Shown: positions 1 through 7,827 of the stretch, in pieces
How positions within the stretch are numbered: position 1 is the stretch's first letter
Layout: every line of letters starts with the position of its first letter
Source: Alphaproteobacteria bacterium
Lineage (GTDB): Bacteria > Pseudomonadota > Alphaproteobacteria > JAJFFI01
Assembly (NCBI GenBank): GCA_021776755.1
Contig: JAJFFI010000090.1
Span: 1 to 13,770 of the forward strand
Direction of reading: 5' to 3'
DNA length: 13,770 nucleotides
Made by a program: the position numbers and the translations under genes
The notes under the pieces: model-generated
The model's database searches: none
What the model was told of the DNA's origin: nothing
What the model saw: the letters and a program-made list of their open reading frames with translations, nothing else

Positions 1-1
1 G

Positions 2-721
2 GCTTTTGGAAATCTCAACGAGCTCCGCAATGCCATCACGCCCGAGACCGGCGGCATCCTTGTCGAGCCGATCCAGGGCGAGGGCGGTTATCGCGCTGCC
101 CCCGACGGCTATCTGAAAGGGCTCCGCGCGGTCTGCGAGGAATACGGCCTGCTGCTGATGTATGACGAGGTCCAGTGCGGAATGGCCCGGTCGGGCGATC
201 TCTTTGCCTACGAAGCCGAAGACGCGGCCCCCGACATCATGGCGCTCGCCAAGGGCATCGGCGGCGGCTTCCCGATCGGCGCCTGTCTCGCCACCGCCGA
301 GGCGGCCAAGGGCATGGGTGTGGGCAGCCATGGCTCGACCTATGGCGGCAACCCGCTGGCCATGGCCGTGGGCAACGCCGTGCTCGATGTGATGCTCGCC
401 GACGATTTTCTCGGCCATGTGCGCAAGATGGCGGACCGGTTCGAAACCCGCCTTGCCGAGCTGATGAAGACGCATCCGGATGTGTTCATCGAGCGGCGCG
501 GGCGTGGCCTGATGCGCGGGCTGCGCTGCGCCGAAGACGTGCCGAACACCGACATGGTGACGCGGCTCCGCGATGCCGGACTTCTCGTGGTGGGCGCGGG
601 CGACAACGTCGTCCGGATGGCGCCGCCGCTGATCATCGAGGCCGGGCAGATCGATGCCGGGGCGAAGATCCTCGGCGACGTCGCGGGCGCCTGGAAGACG
701 GCGGAGAAGGCGGCGGAATGA
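2..721 (+). CDS. argD: Acetylornithine aminotransferase, 3' part (5' end outside window)
   Basis: PLP-dependent class III aminotransferase. It converts N-acetylglutamate 5-semialdehyde plus glutamate to N-acetylornithine plus 2-oxoglutarate, in the cytoplasmic arginine pathway. The reading frame is open from the first bases; 239 residues are visible of the roughly 390-400 usual for the family, so the N-terminal part is missing only because the window starts here. Visible motifs are VEPIQGEGG, the cofactor-contacting [13 protein letters not shown], and [14 protein letters not shown], whose lysine (codon 251-253) is the expected Schiff-base residue. These are followed by [13 protein letters not shown], as in ArgD/OAT proteins. 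The stop TGA overlaps the argF start (ATGA at 718-721), suggesting translational coupling. Assignment to ArgD rather than another ornithine/acetylornithine-type aminotransferase rests on the motifs plus the argF neighbour. Confidence 0.95.
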   Translation, partial: AFGNLNELRNAITPETGGILVEPIQGEGGYRAAPDGYLKGLRAVCEEYGLLLMYDEVQCGMARSGDLFAYEAEDAAPDIMALAKGIGGGFPIGACLATAEAAKGMGVGSHGSTYGGNPLAMAVGNAVLDVMLADDFLGHVRKMADRFETRLAELMKTHPDVFIERRGRGLMRGLRCAEDVPNTDMVTRLRDAGLLVVGAGDNVVRMAPPLIIEAGQIDAGAKILGDVAGAWKTAEKAAE

Positions 722-1635
722 CGGCCCCGAAACACTTTCTCGATCTCGACAGGCTGGATACGGCAACGCTCCGCCACATTCTCGACCTCGGGCTCGACAC
801 AAAGAAAACCGGCCCGAACGGCGAAAAGCCGCTCGCGGGGAAAACGCTCGCGCTGCTGTTCGAGAAGCCCTCGACGCGGACACGGGTCTCGTTCGAGGTC
901 GGCATGAAGCGGCTCGGCGGCGATGTCGTCGTGCTCGAGCGCGATTCAAGCCAGCTCGGGCGCGGCGAGACCGTGGCCGACACGGCCCGTGTCCTGTCCC
1001 GCTATGTCGACGCGATCATGCTGCGGACGACCCGGGAAGAAAAAATGCTGGAGCTTGCAAGCCACGCAACCGTGCCGGTGATCAACGGCCTGACCGACCG
1101 CACGCATCCCTGCCAGCTGATGGCCGACGTGATGACCTTCGAGGAACACAAGGGCCCGATCGCGGGCAGCACGGTCGCCTGGGTCGGCGACGGCAACAAC
1201 ATGGCGACCTCGTGGATCCATGCCGCCGTCCGTTTCGATTTCGAATTGCGGCTGGCGGCACCGGCCGAGCTTGCGCCGCCTCCCGATGTCGTGCGTTGGG
1301 CGCAGGGCGAAGGCGCAACAATCAAAGTGACCGACGATCCGCTGGGCGCGGTAGACGGCGCGGACTGCGTCGTGACCGATGTCTGGACCTCGATGGGCGA
1401 TGGCGAGGACGAGGCCTCGGTCAGCCGCCGCCACAACATGCTGCACGCCTACCAGGTCGACACGCGCATGATGGACGCGGCCGGCGACGGCGCGATCTTC
1501 ATGCACTGCCTGCCCGCGCACCGTGGCGAGGAAGTGACGGCCGATGTGATCGACGGGCCGCAGTCGGTCGTGTGGGACGAGGCCGAGAACCGCATGCACG
1601 CGCAGGCCGGTGTGCTGCTGTGGTGCCTCGGATAA
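718..1635 (+). CDS. argF: Ornithine carbamoyltransferase
   Basis: Transfers the carbamoyl group from carbamoyl phosphate to ornithine, giving citrulline; a cytoplasmic arginine biosynthesis enzyme, trimeric in the family. The product is 305 aa, the normal size. The carbamoyl-phosphate loop FEKPSTRTR is near residues 49-56 (STRTR 52-56). The HPCQ motif is at 130-133, the ornithine-side D..WTSMG motif at 221-227, and the catalytic-cysteine motif [11 protein letters not shown] starts at 263. The SMG and HCLP combination marks a true ornithine transcarbamylase rather than an aspartate or N-acetylornithine transcarbamylase. The start at 718 is chosen because it gives the usual N-terminus and sits in an ATGA overlap with the argD stop. 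An open frame continues upstream inside argD but is only a shadow. hslO begins 5 bp downstream. Confidence 0.97.
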   Translation: MTAPKHFLDLDRLDTATLRHILDLGLDTKKTGPNGEKPLAGKTLALLFEKPSTRTRVSFEVGMKRLGGDVVVLERDSSQLGRGETVADTARVLSRYVDAIMLRTTREEKMLELASHATVPVINGLTDRTHPCQLMADVMTFEEHKGPIAGSTVAWVGDGNNMATSWIHAAVRFDFELRLAAPAELAPPPDVVRWAQGEGATIKVTDDPLGAVDGADCVVTDVWTSMGDGEDEASVSRRHNMLHAYQVDTRMMDAAGDGAIFMHCLPAHRGEEVTADVIDGPQSVVWDEAENRMHAQAGVLLWCLG

Positions 1636-1640
1636 CGCCC

Positions 1641-2606
1641 ATGGACGACGGACGCCAGATGGAGCGGCAGCCGGAAGGCGGTCCCGTGGACAACCTGATC
1701 CAGCCCTTCATGATCGACCAGACGTCGATCCGCGGGCGGCAGGTGCGCCTCGGCAAGGCCATCGATGAAATTCTCGGCGCACATGACTACCCCGAGCCGG
1801 TGGCAGCCCTGCTTGGCGAAACTGTGGCGCTGGCCGCGATCCTCGCCGATGCGCTGAAGTTCGACGGCATCTTCACGCTGCAGACCAAGGGCGAGGGGCC
1901 GGTGCGTCTGATGGTGGCCGATGTCACCACCGATGGCGCGCTGCGGGGCTATGCCCAGGTCGACACCGAGGCCGTGGCCGCGCTCGGCGACGTCGGCGGG
2001 CATCCGGTGCAACGGCTGCTGGGCCCGGGCTATCTCGCCTTCACCGTCGACCAGGGCCCGGACACCGAACGCTATCAGGGCATCGTCGAGCTGGTCGGCG
2101 GCACGCTGGTCGAATGCGTGCACCACTATTTCCAGCAATCGCAGCAGTTCGACGCCGCCGTCACGGTGGCGGTGCGCAGGCACGCCGATGGCTGGCGCGC
2201 GGGCGGGCTGATGCTGCAGCGTGTGCCCGACGAGGGCGGCGTGATGGCGGCGCGTGCCGGCGTCACCTACGAGCACCGCGACATGGCCGAGCCCGACGAC
2301 ACCTGGGTCAGAGCGTTGACGCTGATGGCGACCGCCTCGCCCGACGAACTGGCCGACCCCGGAATCGCGCCGAACGACCTGCTGTTCCGATTGTTCCACG
2401 AGGACGGTGTGCGGGTGTATGAGCCGCAGCCGCTGGCCGCCCGCTGCCGCTGCAGCGCCGACCGGGTCGCGGGCTTTCTCGCGACCATGCCGGACACGGA
2501 GCTCGAGGAGTACATGATCGACGGCGAGGTGGAGATCACCTGCGAATTCTGCACGCGAAGCTATCGCTATGACGAGGCGGCGCTGACGGCGCTGAAAGGC
2601 AAATAG
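1641..2606 (+). CDS. hslO: Hsp33 redox-regulated molecular chaperone
   Basis: Cytoplasmic holdase chaperone that is switched on by oxidative unfolding. The 321-aa product has the Hsp33 N-terminal core (LIQPFMIDQ...RGRQVRLG from about residue 19) and a C-terminal zinc switch with C269-R-C271 and C301-E-F-C304. This is the CxC-x29-CxxC spacing typical of the family, so all four redox cysteines are present. It lies 5 bp after argF; argF next to hslO is common in alphaproteobacteria. The start is uncertain. ATG 1641 has only a weak ribosome-binding site. An in-frame GTG at 1686 is preceded by GGAAGG with a 7-nt spacer and would start the protein directly at the conserved core (about 306 aa). I report the longer form; the choice does not affect the function. 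Confidence 0.95.
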   Translation: MDDGRQMERQPEGGPVDNLIQPFMIDQTSIRGRQVRLGKAIDEILGAHDYPEPVAALLGETVALAAILADALKFDGIFTLQTKGEGPVRLMVADVTTDGALRGYAQVDTEAVAALGDVGGHPVQRLLGPGYLAFTVDQGPDTERYQGIVELVGGTLVECVHHYFQQSQQFDAAVTVAVRRHADGWRAGGLMLQRVPDEGGVMAARAGVTYEHRDMAEPDDTWVRALTLMATASPDELADPGIAPNDLLFRLFHEDGVRVYEPQPLAARCRCSADRVAGFLATMPDTELEEYMIDGEVEITCEFCTRSYRYDEAALTALKGK

Positions 2607-2647
2607 GCGGCCATACTGCTGCCGGGTTTCACAGGCATCACGCTTCC

Positions 2648-3175
2648 ATGATGCGCGTTCTCACAACCCTCCTGCTTCTTGCCCTGCTGGCGCCGCTGCC
2701 GCCGGCGCTGGCGGTGCAGATCGATGCGGGCACGCTCCGCATCGAGTCCGAATACGTCCCGCCGCAGACAAAGCCCAACGTCGAGCATCTGTTCCCGGTC
2801 CCGCTTGTGCAGGCCATCGAGGACTGGGGCCGCGCCAGGCTGGTGCCCGCCGGCGGCAAGGGGACGGTCTGGCTCATCATCCGCGACGCGAGCGTCGTCG
2901 AGACGCCGCTTAATCCGTCGAGCAGCCTGTTCACCAAGAAGCCGGAGTTCCGTTTCGACGGCAAGATCGCGATCGATATCGAGATCCGCAATGCGGCGGG
3001 TGCCGTCGCGGGCCGGGTCAACGCCAGCGTCACGGCGACCCGTGAGTTGCTGCAGGGCGCGAGCGACGCGGACGCCCGACGCCTCTGGACCGAGATGACG
3101 AAGGCAATGATCGACGTGCTCGACCGCGAAGCCGAAAAGGCGCTCCGCACCCACGCCGCGCATCTGGTGCGCTAG
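2648..3175 (+). CDS. Exported protein of unknown function
   Basis: I do not recognise the family. The 175-aa product begins with a clear Sec-type signal peptide: a short basic n-region (MMRV), a leucine-rich core, and a probable cleavage after ALA at residue 22. No lipobox cysteine is present, so a soluble periplasmic protein of about 153 aa is expected. The mature part looks alpha/beta: strand-like stretches VWLIIRDASVV and KIAIDIEIRN, then an amphipathic helical C-terminus rich in Ala, Arg and Glu (about 140-172). There is no cysteine and no catalytic motif that I can name. It follows hslO by 41 bp and precedes the cupin gene by 6 bp, so it is probably co-transcribed with the latter. ATG at 2648 and 2651 are tandem alternatives. 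Codon use matches its neighbours, so it is a real gene. Confidence 0.85.
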   Translation: MMRVLTTLLLLALLAPLPPALAVQIDAGTLRIESEYVPPQTKPNVEHLFPVPLVQAIEDWGRARLVPAGGKGTVWLIIRDASVVETPLNPSSSLFTKKPEFRFDGKIAIDIEIRNAAGAVAGRVNASVTATRELLQGASDADARRLWTEMTKAMIDVLDREAEKALRTHAAHLVR

Positions 3176-3181
3176 CAGGCC

Positions 3182-3835
3182 ATGGCCACCCTTTCGGACC
3201 ATCCCGACTGGCGCTATCTGCTGCGCGAACTCGATCATCTGTACCGGCACCAGTCGGCCGGCGGCAGCGCCGCGATCCGCAGCCACCAGCGGGATGTGCG
3301 CACGCGCCTGAACCGTATCGTCGAGGGCAAACCCGCGATTCTGGACGCCGAACCCGCCGAGTTACCGGTCTGCGTCCATCTTGCGCGCGCTGTCGACAAC
3401 GGCTTGCGGGAGCGCACCGCGCCGGTCGTGCGGGCCATCCGCAATGTGCGGCATCTCCTGCGGTGGCAGTACGGCTATGAAAAACTGCCCCGCGGGCTCA
3501 AGCAGAAATATGCCTATACCGAGTTTCTCGGCCCCGACGGGCCGGTCGAGGGCGAGACGCTCATTCTGGGTCTGGTCCTGTTCGCGCCGCGCTGCACCTA
3601 TCCGGCGCACAGCCATAACGGGATAACGGAATCCTACGTGTGCCTGAGCGGAGCGAGTTCGGAAAACGACGCCGGGGTCTATGCGCCCGGCTCGATGATC
3701 TTCAACCCGCCAGGCCAGCAGCACCGCATTACGACCGGGGACTTCGAGCCCTGCCTGTTGTCCTATGCCTGGGTCGGGTCGAAGGACGCGCTCCGGAATC
3801 CCATGAAATTCTCGCAGAAGAAACCGGCGCGCTAG
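3182..3835 (+). CDS. Cupin-domain protein, DMSP lyase (DddQ-like) family candidate
   Basis: The 217-aa protein has a helical N-terminal half (about 1-110) and a C-terminal cupin barrel. Cupin motif 1 reads YPAHSHNGITESYVCLSG: H143, H145, E150 and Y152. Motif 2 reads APGSMIFNPPGQQH, ending in H181, with SYAWVG after it. The family knowledge used here is that DddQ/DddK/DddW-type DMSP lyases are small cupins whose metal is held by His, Glu and His, with a Tyr two residues after the Glu acting as the base that releases DMS and acrylate. That His/Glu/x/Tyr/His pattern is seen here, and the helical N-terminal half fits DddQ. There is one extra residue between H145 and E150 compared with the DddQ pattern as I recall it, and no acrylate or DMSP-uptake genes adjoin. 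A related cupin with another substrate is therefore possible. It begins 6 bp after the exported protein and ends on the ndh stop. Confidence 0.6.
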   Translation: MATLSDHPDWRYLLRELDHLYRHQSAGGSAAIRSHQRDVRTRLNRIVEGKPAILDAEPAELPVCVHLARAVDNGLRERTAPVVRAIRNVRHLLRWQYGYEKLPRGLKQKYAYTEFLGPDGPVEGETLILGLVLFAPRCTYPAHSHNGITESYVCLSGASSENDAGVYAPGSMIFNPPGQQHRITTGDFEPCLLSYAWVGSKDALRNPMKFSQKKPAR

Positions 3836-5139
3836 GGGTCCGGCGCGTCGCGCCGGCTGCCACCGAGAATGAGCCGTGCGCCGCGGCCGTAGGTCAGCCA
3901 GGCCCAGGTCCAGTTCCAGAACACCATCAGCCGGTTCCGGAACCCGATCAGGAACAAGATGTGGACCAGGCCCCAGAACATCCACGCCAACCACCCCTTG
4001 AACCGGATCTTTCCGAGATCGGCGATCGCCTTGTTGCGGCCGATGGTCGCGAGCATGCCGGCGTTGCGATAGCGGAACGGACCGGGCGGTGACGTGCCGG
4101 CGAGCCGCGCCCGGATGACCCTCGCCGCGTGGGCGCCCTGTTGCTCGGCGACAGGGGCCACGCCGGGCAACGATGTGCCGTCCTGTTCGTAGTGACAGGC
4201 GTCGCCGATGCAGAAAATATCCGGATGGTCCGGCAGGGAAAGGTTGGGGGCGACCTCGATCTGGCCGCTGCGCGAGGTCCTGGCATCGAGACCGCCGGGC
4301 AGGTTCGCGCGGACGCCGGCGGCCCAGATGACGGTGGCGGCCGGAATCCGGTCGCCGTCTTTCAGCGTAATGCCGCCGCGGTCGATATCGGACACCATCG
4401 CGTCCAACCGCACCATCACACCAAGGCCTTCGAGCGCCTTGACCGTGTAGTCCTGCAGCGGTGCCGGGAATCCGGACAGCACGTTGGGTGCGGCCTCGAG
4501 CAGCAGGATGCGGGTCTGCGCCGGGTCGATATGGCGGAAATCCCGCGCAAGTGTGCTGCGGGCAAGCTCGGCAATGGCGCCCGCCATCTCGACGCCGGTG
4601 GGCCCGCCGCCGATAATGGCGAAGGTCATCAGCTTCGCGCGGGCGTTGGCGTCGGCCGTCATTTCGGCGCGCTCGAAGGCGAGCAGGATGCGCCGGCGGA
4701 TCAGGCGGGCGTCGGCCAGCGTCTTGAGAGCCGGCGCGTGGGCGGCCCATGTGTCGTTTCCGAAATAGCTGTAGGCAGCACCGGTGGCCAGCACGAGCGT
4801 GTCATAGGGGTAGGTGCCGCCGCGGCCGGAAACGGTCCGCGGCGCGGGATCGACCGCGGCGATGTCGTCCATCAGGACGGTGACATTGTCCTGGCCGGTG
4901 AAGAGCGCACGGACCGGCTCGGCGATATCGGCAGGCGAGAGGGCCGCGGTCGCGACCTGGTAGAGCAAGGGCTGGAACAGGTGATGGTTCTGGCGGTCGA
5001 TCAGCGTGATGGCGAGCGGCTTGCCACCGACACGCACGTCCTGCAGCGCCCGGACGGTCTTGAGCCCGCCGAACCCGGCGCCGACCACCACCACCCGGTG
5101 CGGGCCCGTGATTTCCGCGCCGTCTACCGCTTCGGCCAT
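3832..5139 (-). CDS. ndh: Type II NADH dehydrogenase (NDH-2), FAD-dependent
   Basis: Non-proton-pumping NADH:quinone oxidoreductase attached to the inner face of the cytoplasmic membrane. The 435-aa product is normal size. Seen in order: the FAD dinucleotide fold VVVGAGFGGL (17-26) and the HHLFQPLLYQVATAALSP segment typical of NDH-2. A second fold, IIGGGPTGVE (175-184), binds NADH. Then come AAGVRAN (273-279), the FAD-site IGDAC (311-315) and AEQQGAHAA (331-339) near the quinone site. The C-terminus (about 381-425) is rich in Trp, Phe and Leu and forms the membrane anchor. The start ATG 5139 lies inside the end of argE (16-bp overlap) and gives a normal N-terminus. The frame stays open much further upstream, but that is antisense-type shadow over argE. 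The stop shares CTAG with the cupin gene. Confidence 0.93.
   Translation of the reverse strand: MAEAVDGAEITGPHRVVVVGAGFGGLKTVRALQDVRVGGKPLAITLIDRQNHHLFQPLLYQVATAALSPADIAEPVRALFTGQDNVTVLMDDIAAVDPAPRTVSGRGGTYPYDTLVLATGAAYSYFGNDTWAAHAPALKTLADARLIRRRILLAFERAEMTADANARAKLMTFAIIGGGPTGVEMAGAIAELARSTLARDFRHIDPAQTRILLLEAAPNVLSGFPAPLQDYTVKALEGLGVMVRLDAMVSDIDRGGITLKDGDRIPAATVIWAAGVRANLPGGLDARTSRSGQIEVAPNLSLPDHPDIFCIGDACHYEQDGTSLPGVAPVAEQQGAHAARVIRARLAGTSPPGPFRYRNAGMLATIGRNKAIADLGKIRFKGWLAWMFWGLVHILFLIGFRNRLMVFWNWTWAWLTYGRGARLILGGSRRDAPDP
3840..3856. terminator. Hairpin at the convergent gene junction, possible terminator
   Basis: A perfect 8-bp inverted repeat, CCGGCGCG-T-CGCGCCGG, starts 5 bp after the cupin stop and lies inside the last codons of ndh. 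RNA from either strand could fold a 6-7 bp all-GC stem with a 3-5 nt loop. No U-tract follows on either strand, so it is not a classical intrinsic terminator. Its placement exactly where two converging genes meet is the only argument for a role in stopping transcription. Confidence 0.3.
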
Positions 5140-6314
5140 ACCGGTCCGTCGTGGGCCCAGCCGGCGAGACGATCGAGGAAGTCCTCGCAGGCGGCGATCT
5201 GGTCGAGGGCGATGAATTCGTCGGGCTGGTGCGCCTGCTGGATTGAGCCCGGGCCGCAGAGCACGGCCGCGATTCCGGCGTCCTGGAAGATGCCGGCCTC
5301 GGATGCGAAGGAGGCGACGGCGGTGCTGTTGGCGCCGGTCAGGAACGTGGCAAGCGCCTCGGCCGGCGAGCCGCGTTCCGGCGACAGCGGCGGCACGGCG
5401 GCGTGCAACTCGGTCTCGATGGTGGCGCCGGGAAACCGCGTCCGCATTTCGGGCAGCAGCTCGGTTTCGGCGAACGCCGTCAGGCGGTCGAGGATGTCGG
5501 ACGCCTGGTCGCCGGGCAGTGGACGGCATTCCCAGCGGAAGCTGCACTGGCGCGGGATGATGTTCACCGCCGTGCCGCCCTCGATCATGCCGATCGAGAG
5601 CGTCGTGTAGGGCGGATCGAAATCCGACTGGCGCGGCAACGTGGGCGGCGCCACCCGATAATCCTCGGCCACGCCCCGCAGGAACTCGATGAGGCGGGCC
5701 GCCACCATGATCGCGTTGACGCCCCGGTGGGTGTTCGAGCTGTGGGCCTCGAGCCCGGTGACGGTGGTCTCGAAACCGTGGATGCCTTTCTCGGCGACGA
5801 CGACCTGCATTTCGGTGGGCTCGCCGACGATGACGACGGCGGGCTTTGGCACTTCCCTGGCGATCTGCTCGATCAGGTGGTGGACGCCGAGGCAGCCGAC
5901 CTCCTCGTCGAACGAGAAGGCGAAATGGATCGGCGCCTGCAGCGGGCGCGACAGGAACACCGGCACCTTGGCCAGTGCTGCCGCGATGAAGCCCTTCATG
6001 TCGCAGGTGCCGCGGCCGTACCAGCGGCCATCCTTCTCGATCATCGAGAACGGATCCGACGTCCAGGGCTGTCCGTCGACCGGGACGACATCGGTATGGC
6101 CCGACAGCACCACGCCGCCGGTTTCCTCCGGCCCGAGGCTCGCAAACAGGTTGGCCTTGGTGGCGTCTTCGTTGACGCTTCGCAGCACCGGCACGCCGAA
6201 GCCCGCGAAATACGCCTCGACATAGTCGATCAGCGCGAGGTTGCTCTTCGACGACGTCGTATCGAAAGCGATGAGGTCGGCCAGGATGTCTTGCGTCGTG
6301 CGGGCGGAGGCCAC
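5124..6314 (-). CDS. argE: Acetylornithine deacetylase
   Basis: M20-family zinc hydrolase that removes acetate from N2-acetylornithine to give ornithine, supplying the argF product upstream in this window. It is 396 aa, typical length. The metal and catalytic residues visible are H73 and D75 (GHTDVVPVDG), D105 (GRGTCDMKGF), the base E137 with E138 (FSFDEEVGCLG), E165 (VGEPTE) and H362 (GPGSIQQAHQPDE). The lid/dimerisation domain lies around 180-295 (AHSSNTHRGVNAI). The start is GTG at 6314. The preceding in-frame codons are CGC and the trkH stop TGA, and no other Met is available until residue 91, so the start is well fixed. The related M20 enzyme DapE is less likely because GTCDMKG and the GPGSIQQAHQPDE end are ArgE-like. 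Confidence 0.94.
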   Translation of the reverse strand: MASARTTQDILADLIAFDTTSSKSNLALIDYVEAYFAGFGVPVLRSVNEDATKANLFASLGPEETGGVVLSGHTDVVPVDGQPWTSDPFSMIEKDGRWYGRGTCDMKGFIAAALAKVPVFLSRPLQAPIHFAFSFDEEVGCLGVHHLIEQIAREVPKPAVVIVGEPTEMQVVVAEKGIHGFETTVTGLEAHSSNTHRGVNAIMVAARLIEFLRGVAEDYRVAPPTLPRQSDFDPPYTTLSIGMIEGGTAVNIIPRQCSFRWECRPLPGDQASDILDRLTAFAETELLPEMRTRFPGATIETELHAAVPPLSPERGSPAEALATFLTGANSTAVASFASEAGIFQDAGIAAVLCGPGSIQQAHQPDEFIALDQIAACEDFLDRLAGWAHDGPVWPKR

Positions 6315-6317
6315 GCG

Positions 6318-7766
6318 TCACGCCCGCCAGAAGGACGGCACGAACAGCACCAGCACCGTGAAGAGCTCGAGCCGGCCCAGCAGCATGCCAGCGCTTAACA
6401 TCCATTTCGCGAGATGGGGGAGCGGCTGGAAATTGCCCGACGGCCCGATGATCGGGCCGAGGCCCGGACCGACATTGGCGATCGCGGACCCGGCACCCGA
6501 AATGCTGGTCATGAAGTCGAGGCCCAGCATGGCAAGACACAGCGTCAGCAACGCAAAGGCGCCCGCGAACAGGAAGAAGAAGCCCATGACGGAGGCCGAC
6601 ACGGATTCCTCGATCGGGCGGCCGTTGAAGTAGGGAATGAAGACGCCGTTCGGCTGGATCAGCCGTTTGATCTGTACGCGGGCGGTTGTGTAGAGCACCT
6701 GGAAGCGGAAGATCTTGATGCCGCAGGAGGTCGATCCCGCGCAGCCGCCGATGAACATGAACATGAAAAACGCGGCCGTCGGGTATTCACCCCAGAGACC
6801 GTAGTTCGTGGTCGCGTAGCCGGTGCCGGTGATGATCGAGACGACGTTGAACGAGGCGAGCCGCATCGCGGTCAACGCGTCGTGGCCGTGGCGCTCGACC
6901 AGCCACACGCTCATCGAGGTCGCGGCGATCAGGACGATGGCGAGGAACCACCGCACCTGCCCGTCGCTCAGCAGCGCCATCGGCCGCCCGCGCACGGCCT
7001 GCAGATAGAGCACGAAGGGCAGCGCGCCGAGGATCATGAAGGCGGTGCCGACCCAGTCGATGGCCGGATTGTTGAAGACGCCGACCGAGCCGTCGGAGGT
7101 GGAGTAGCCGCCGGTGGCAATCGTGGTCATCGAGTGGTTGATCGCCTCGAACGGGCTCATCCCGGCAAGCCAGTAGGCAACCGCGCACAGGATCGAAAGT
7201 GCGAGATAGGTAAACGCGATGGCGCCGGCGATCTGCGCTGCCCGCGGCATCACCTTGTCGGACTTGTCCGAGCTTTCCATGTGGAAGAGCTGCATGCCGC
7301 CGACCTGCAAGACCGGCATGATGGCAACAGCGACGACGATGATGCCGATGCCCCCCATCCATTGCAGCAGCGAGCGCCAGAGCAGGATGCCCGGAGGCGC
7401 GTCGTCGAGACCGGTCATGACGGTCGAACCGGTGGTCGTGATCCCCGACATCGACTCGAAGAACGCGTCGGTCAGCGACATCTCGAGGTCGGCGATCAGG
7501 AACGGGATCGCGCCGAAGAAGGCGCAGATCAGCCACGACAGCGTCGTGAAGACGAAGGCCTGGCGCACGTTGAGCTTGGTATGCGGCACCCGGTTCATCA
7601 GGATCAGCAGGCCGCCGGCGAAAACCGTGAGCAGCAGCGAGACGGCAAACGCCTGCCAGTCCGCGCTGCCGGCCGCGAGATCCGCGATGGCAGGCACCGC
7701 CATGACCAGCCCGAAGGCGACCAGAACGATACCGCAGATATACAGAATGGGCCGAAGGTCGAGCAC
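6318..7766 (-). CDS. trkH: Trk-type potassium uptake protein, membrane subunit TrkH
   Basis: Potassium-translocating subunit of the Trk/Ktr superfamily in the inner membrane; it works with the NAD/nucleotide-binding subunit TrkA, which is not in this window. The 482-aa product has about ten to twelve hydrophobic segments. Four pore loops with the selectivity-filter glycines are visible: TTTGS (110-114), TIATGGYS (215-222), ITGTGYATT (312-320) and ANVGPG (430-435). The conserved FIGGCAGSTSCGIKIFR stretch (338-354) is also present. The start is GTG 7766. An in-frame stop lies 24 bases upstream, and GGAG is present about 10 nt before the GTG. The stop is 3 bp from the argE start, so the two are surely co-transcribed. 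The gene lies 61 bp after folE. Confidence 0.94.
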   Translation of the reverse strand: MLDLRPILYICGIVLVAFGLVMAVPAIADLAAGSADWQAFAVSLLLTVFAGGLLILMNRVPHTKLNVRQAFVFTTLSWLICAFFGAIPFLIADLEMSLTDAFFESMSGITTTGSTVMTGLDDAPPGILLWRSLLQWMGGIGIIVVAVAIMPVLQVGGMQLFHMESSDKSDKVMPRAAQIAGAIAFTYLALSILCAVAYWLAGMSPFEAINHSMTTIATGGYSTSDGSVGVFNNPAIDWVGTAFMILGALPFVLYLQAVRGRPMALLSDGQVRWFLAIVLIAATSMSVWLVERHGHDALTAMRLASFNVVSIITGTGYATTNYGLWGEYPTAAFFMFMFIGGCAGSTSCGIKIFRFQVLYTTARVQIKRLIQPNGVFIPYFNGRPIEESVSASVMGFFFLFAGAFALLTLCLAMLGLDFMTSISGAGSAIANVGPGLGPIIGPSGNFQPLPHLAKWMLSAGMLLGRLELFTVLVLFVPSFWRA

Positions 7767-7827
7767 GCGGCCGAAGCTCCGTTCAGATTATGAAATGCCC
7801 GCGGAGGCGCGCAGCGCCCGGGTTACG

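Noticed and set aside
4129..5610. Plus-strand open frame of about 490 codons opposite ndh and argE
   Set aside because: It overlaps two genes with intact catalytic motifs and is a composition-driven shadow.
5140..6540. Long minus-strand open frame that continues upstream of ndh and would give a protein of about 900 aa
   Set aside because: The upstream part runs through argE and the trkH end in another frame, is Arg/Pro/Gly-rich and has no family likeness. ndh has its own normal start at 5139.
6414..7793. Plus-strand open frame opposite trkH rich in Arg, Asp, Glu and His
   Set aside because: Typical reverse-frame image of a membrane protein in high-GC DNA; trkH motifs are complete on the other strand.
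7806..7818. Small hairpin GGCGC-GCA-GCGCC between folE and trkH as a terminator
   Set aside because: The stem is only 5 bp with no T-run, and folE and trkH are only 61 bp apart in the same direction. Such GC hairpins are expected by chance at this composition.
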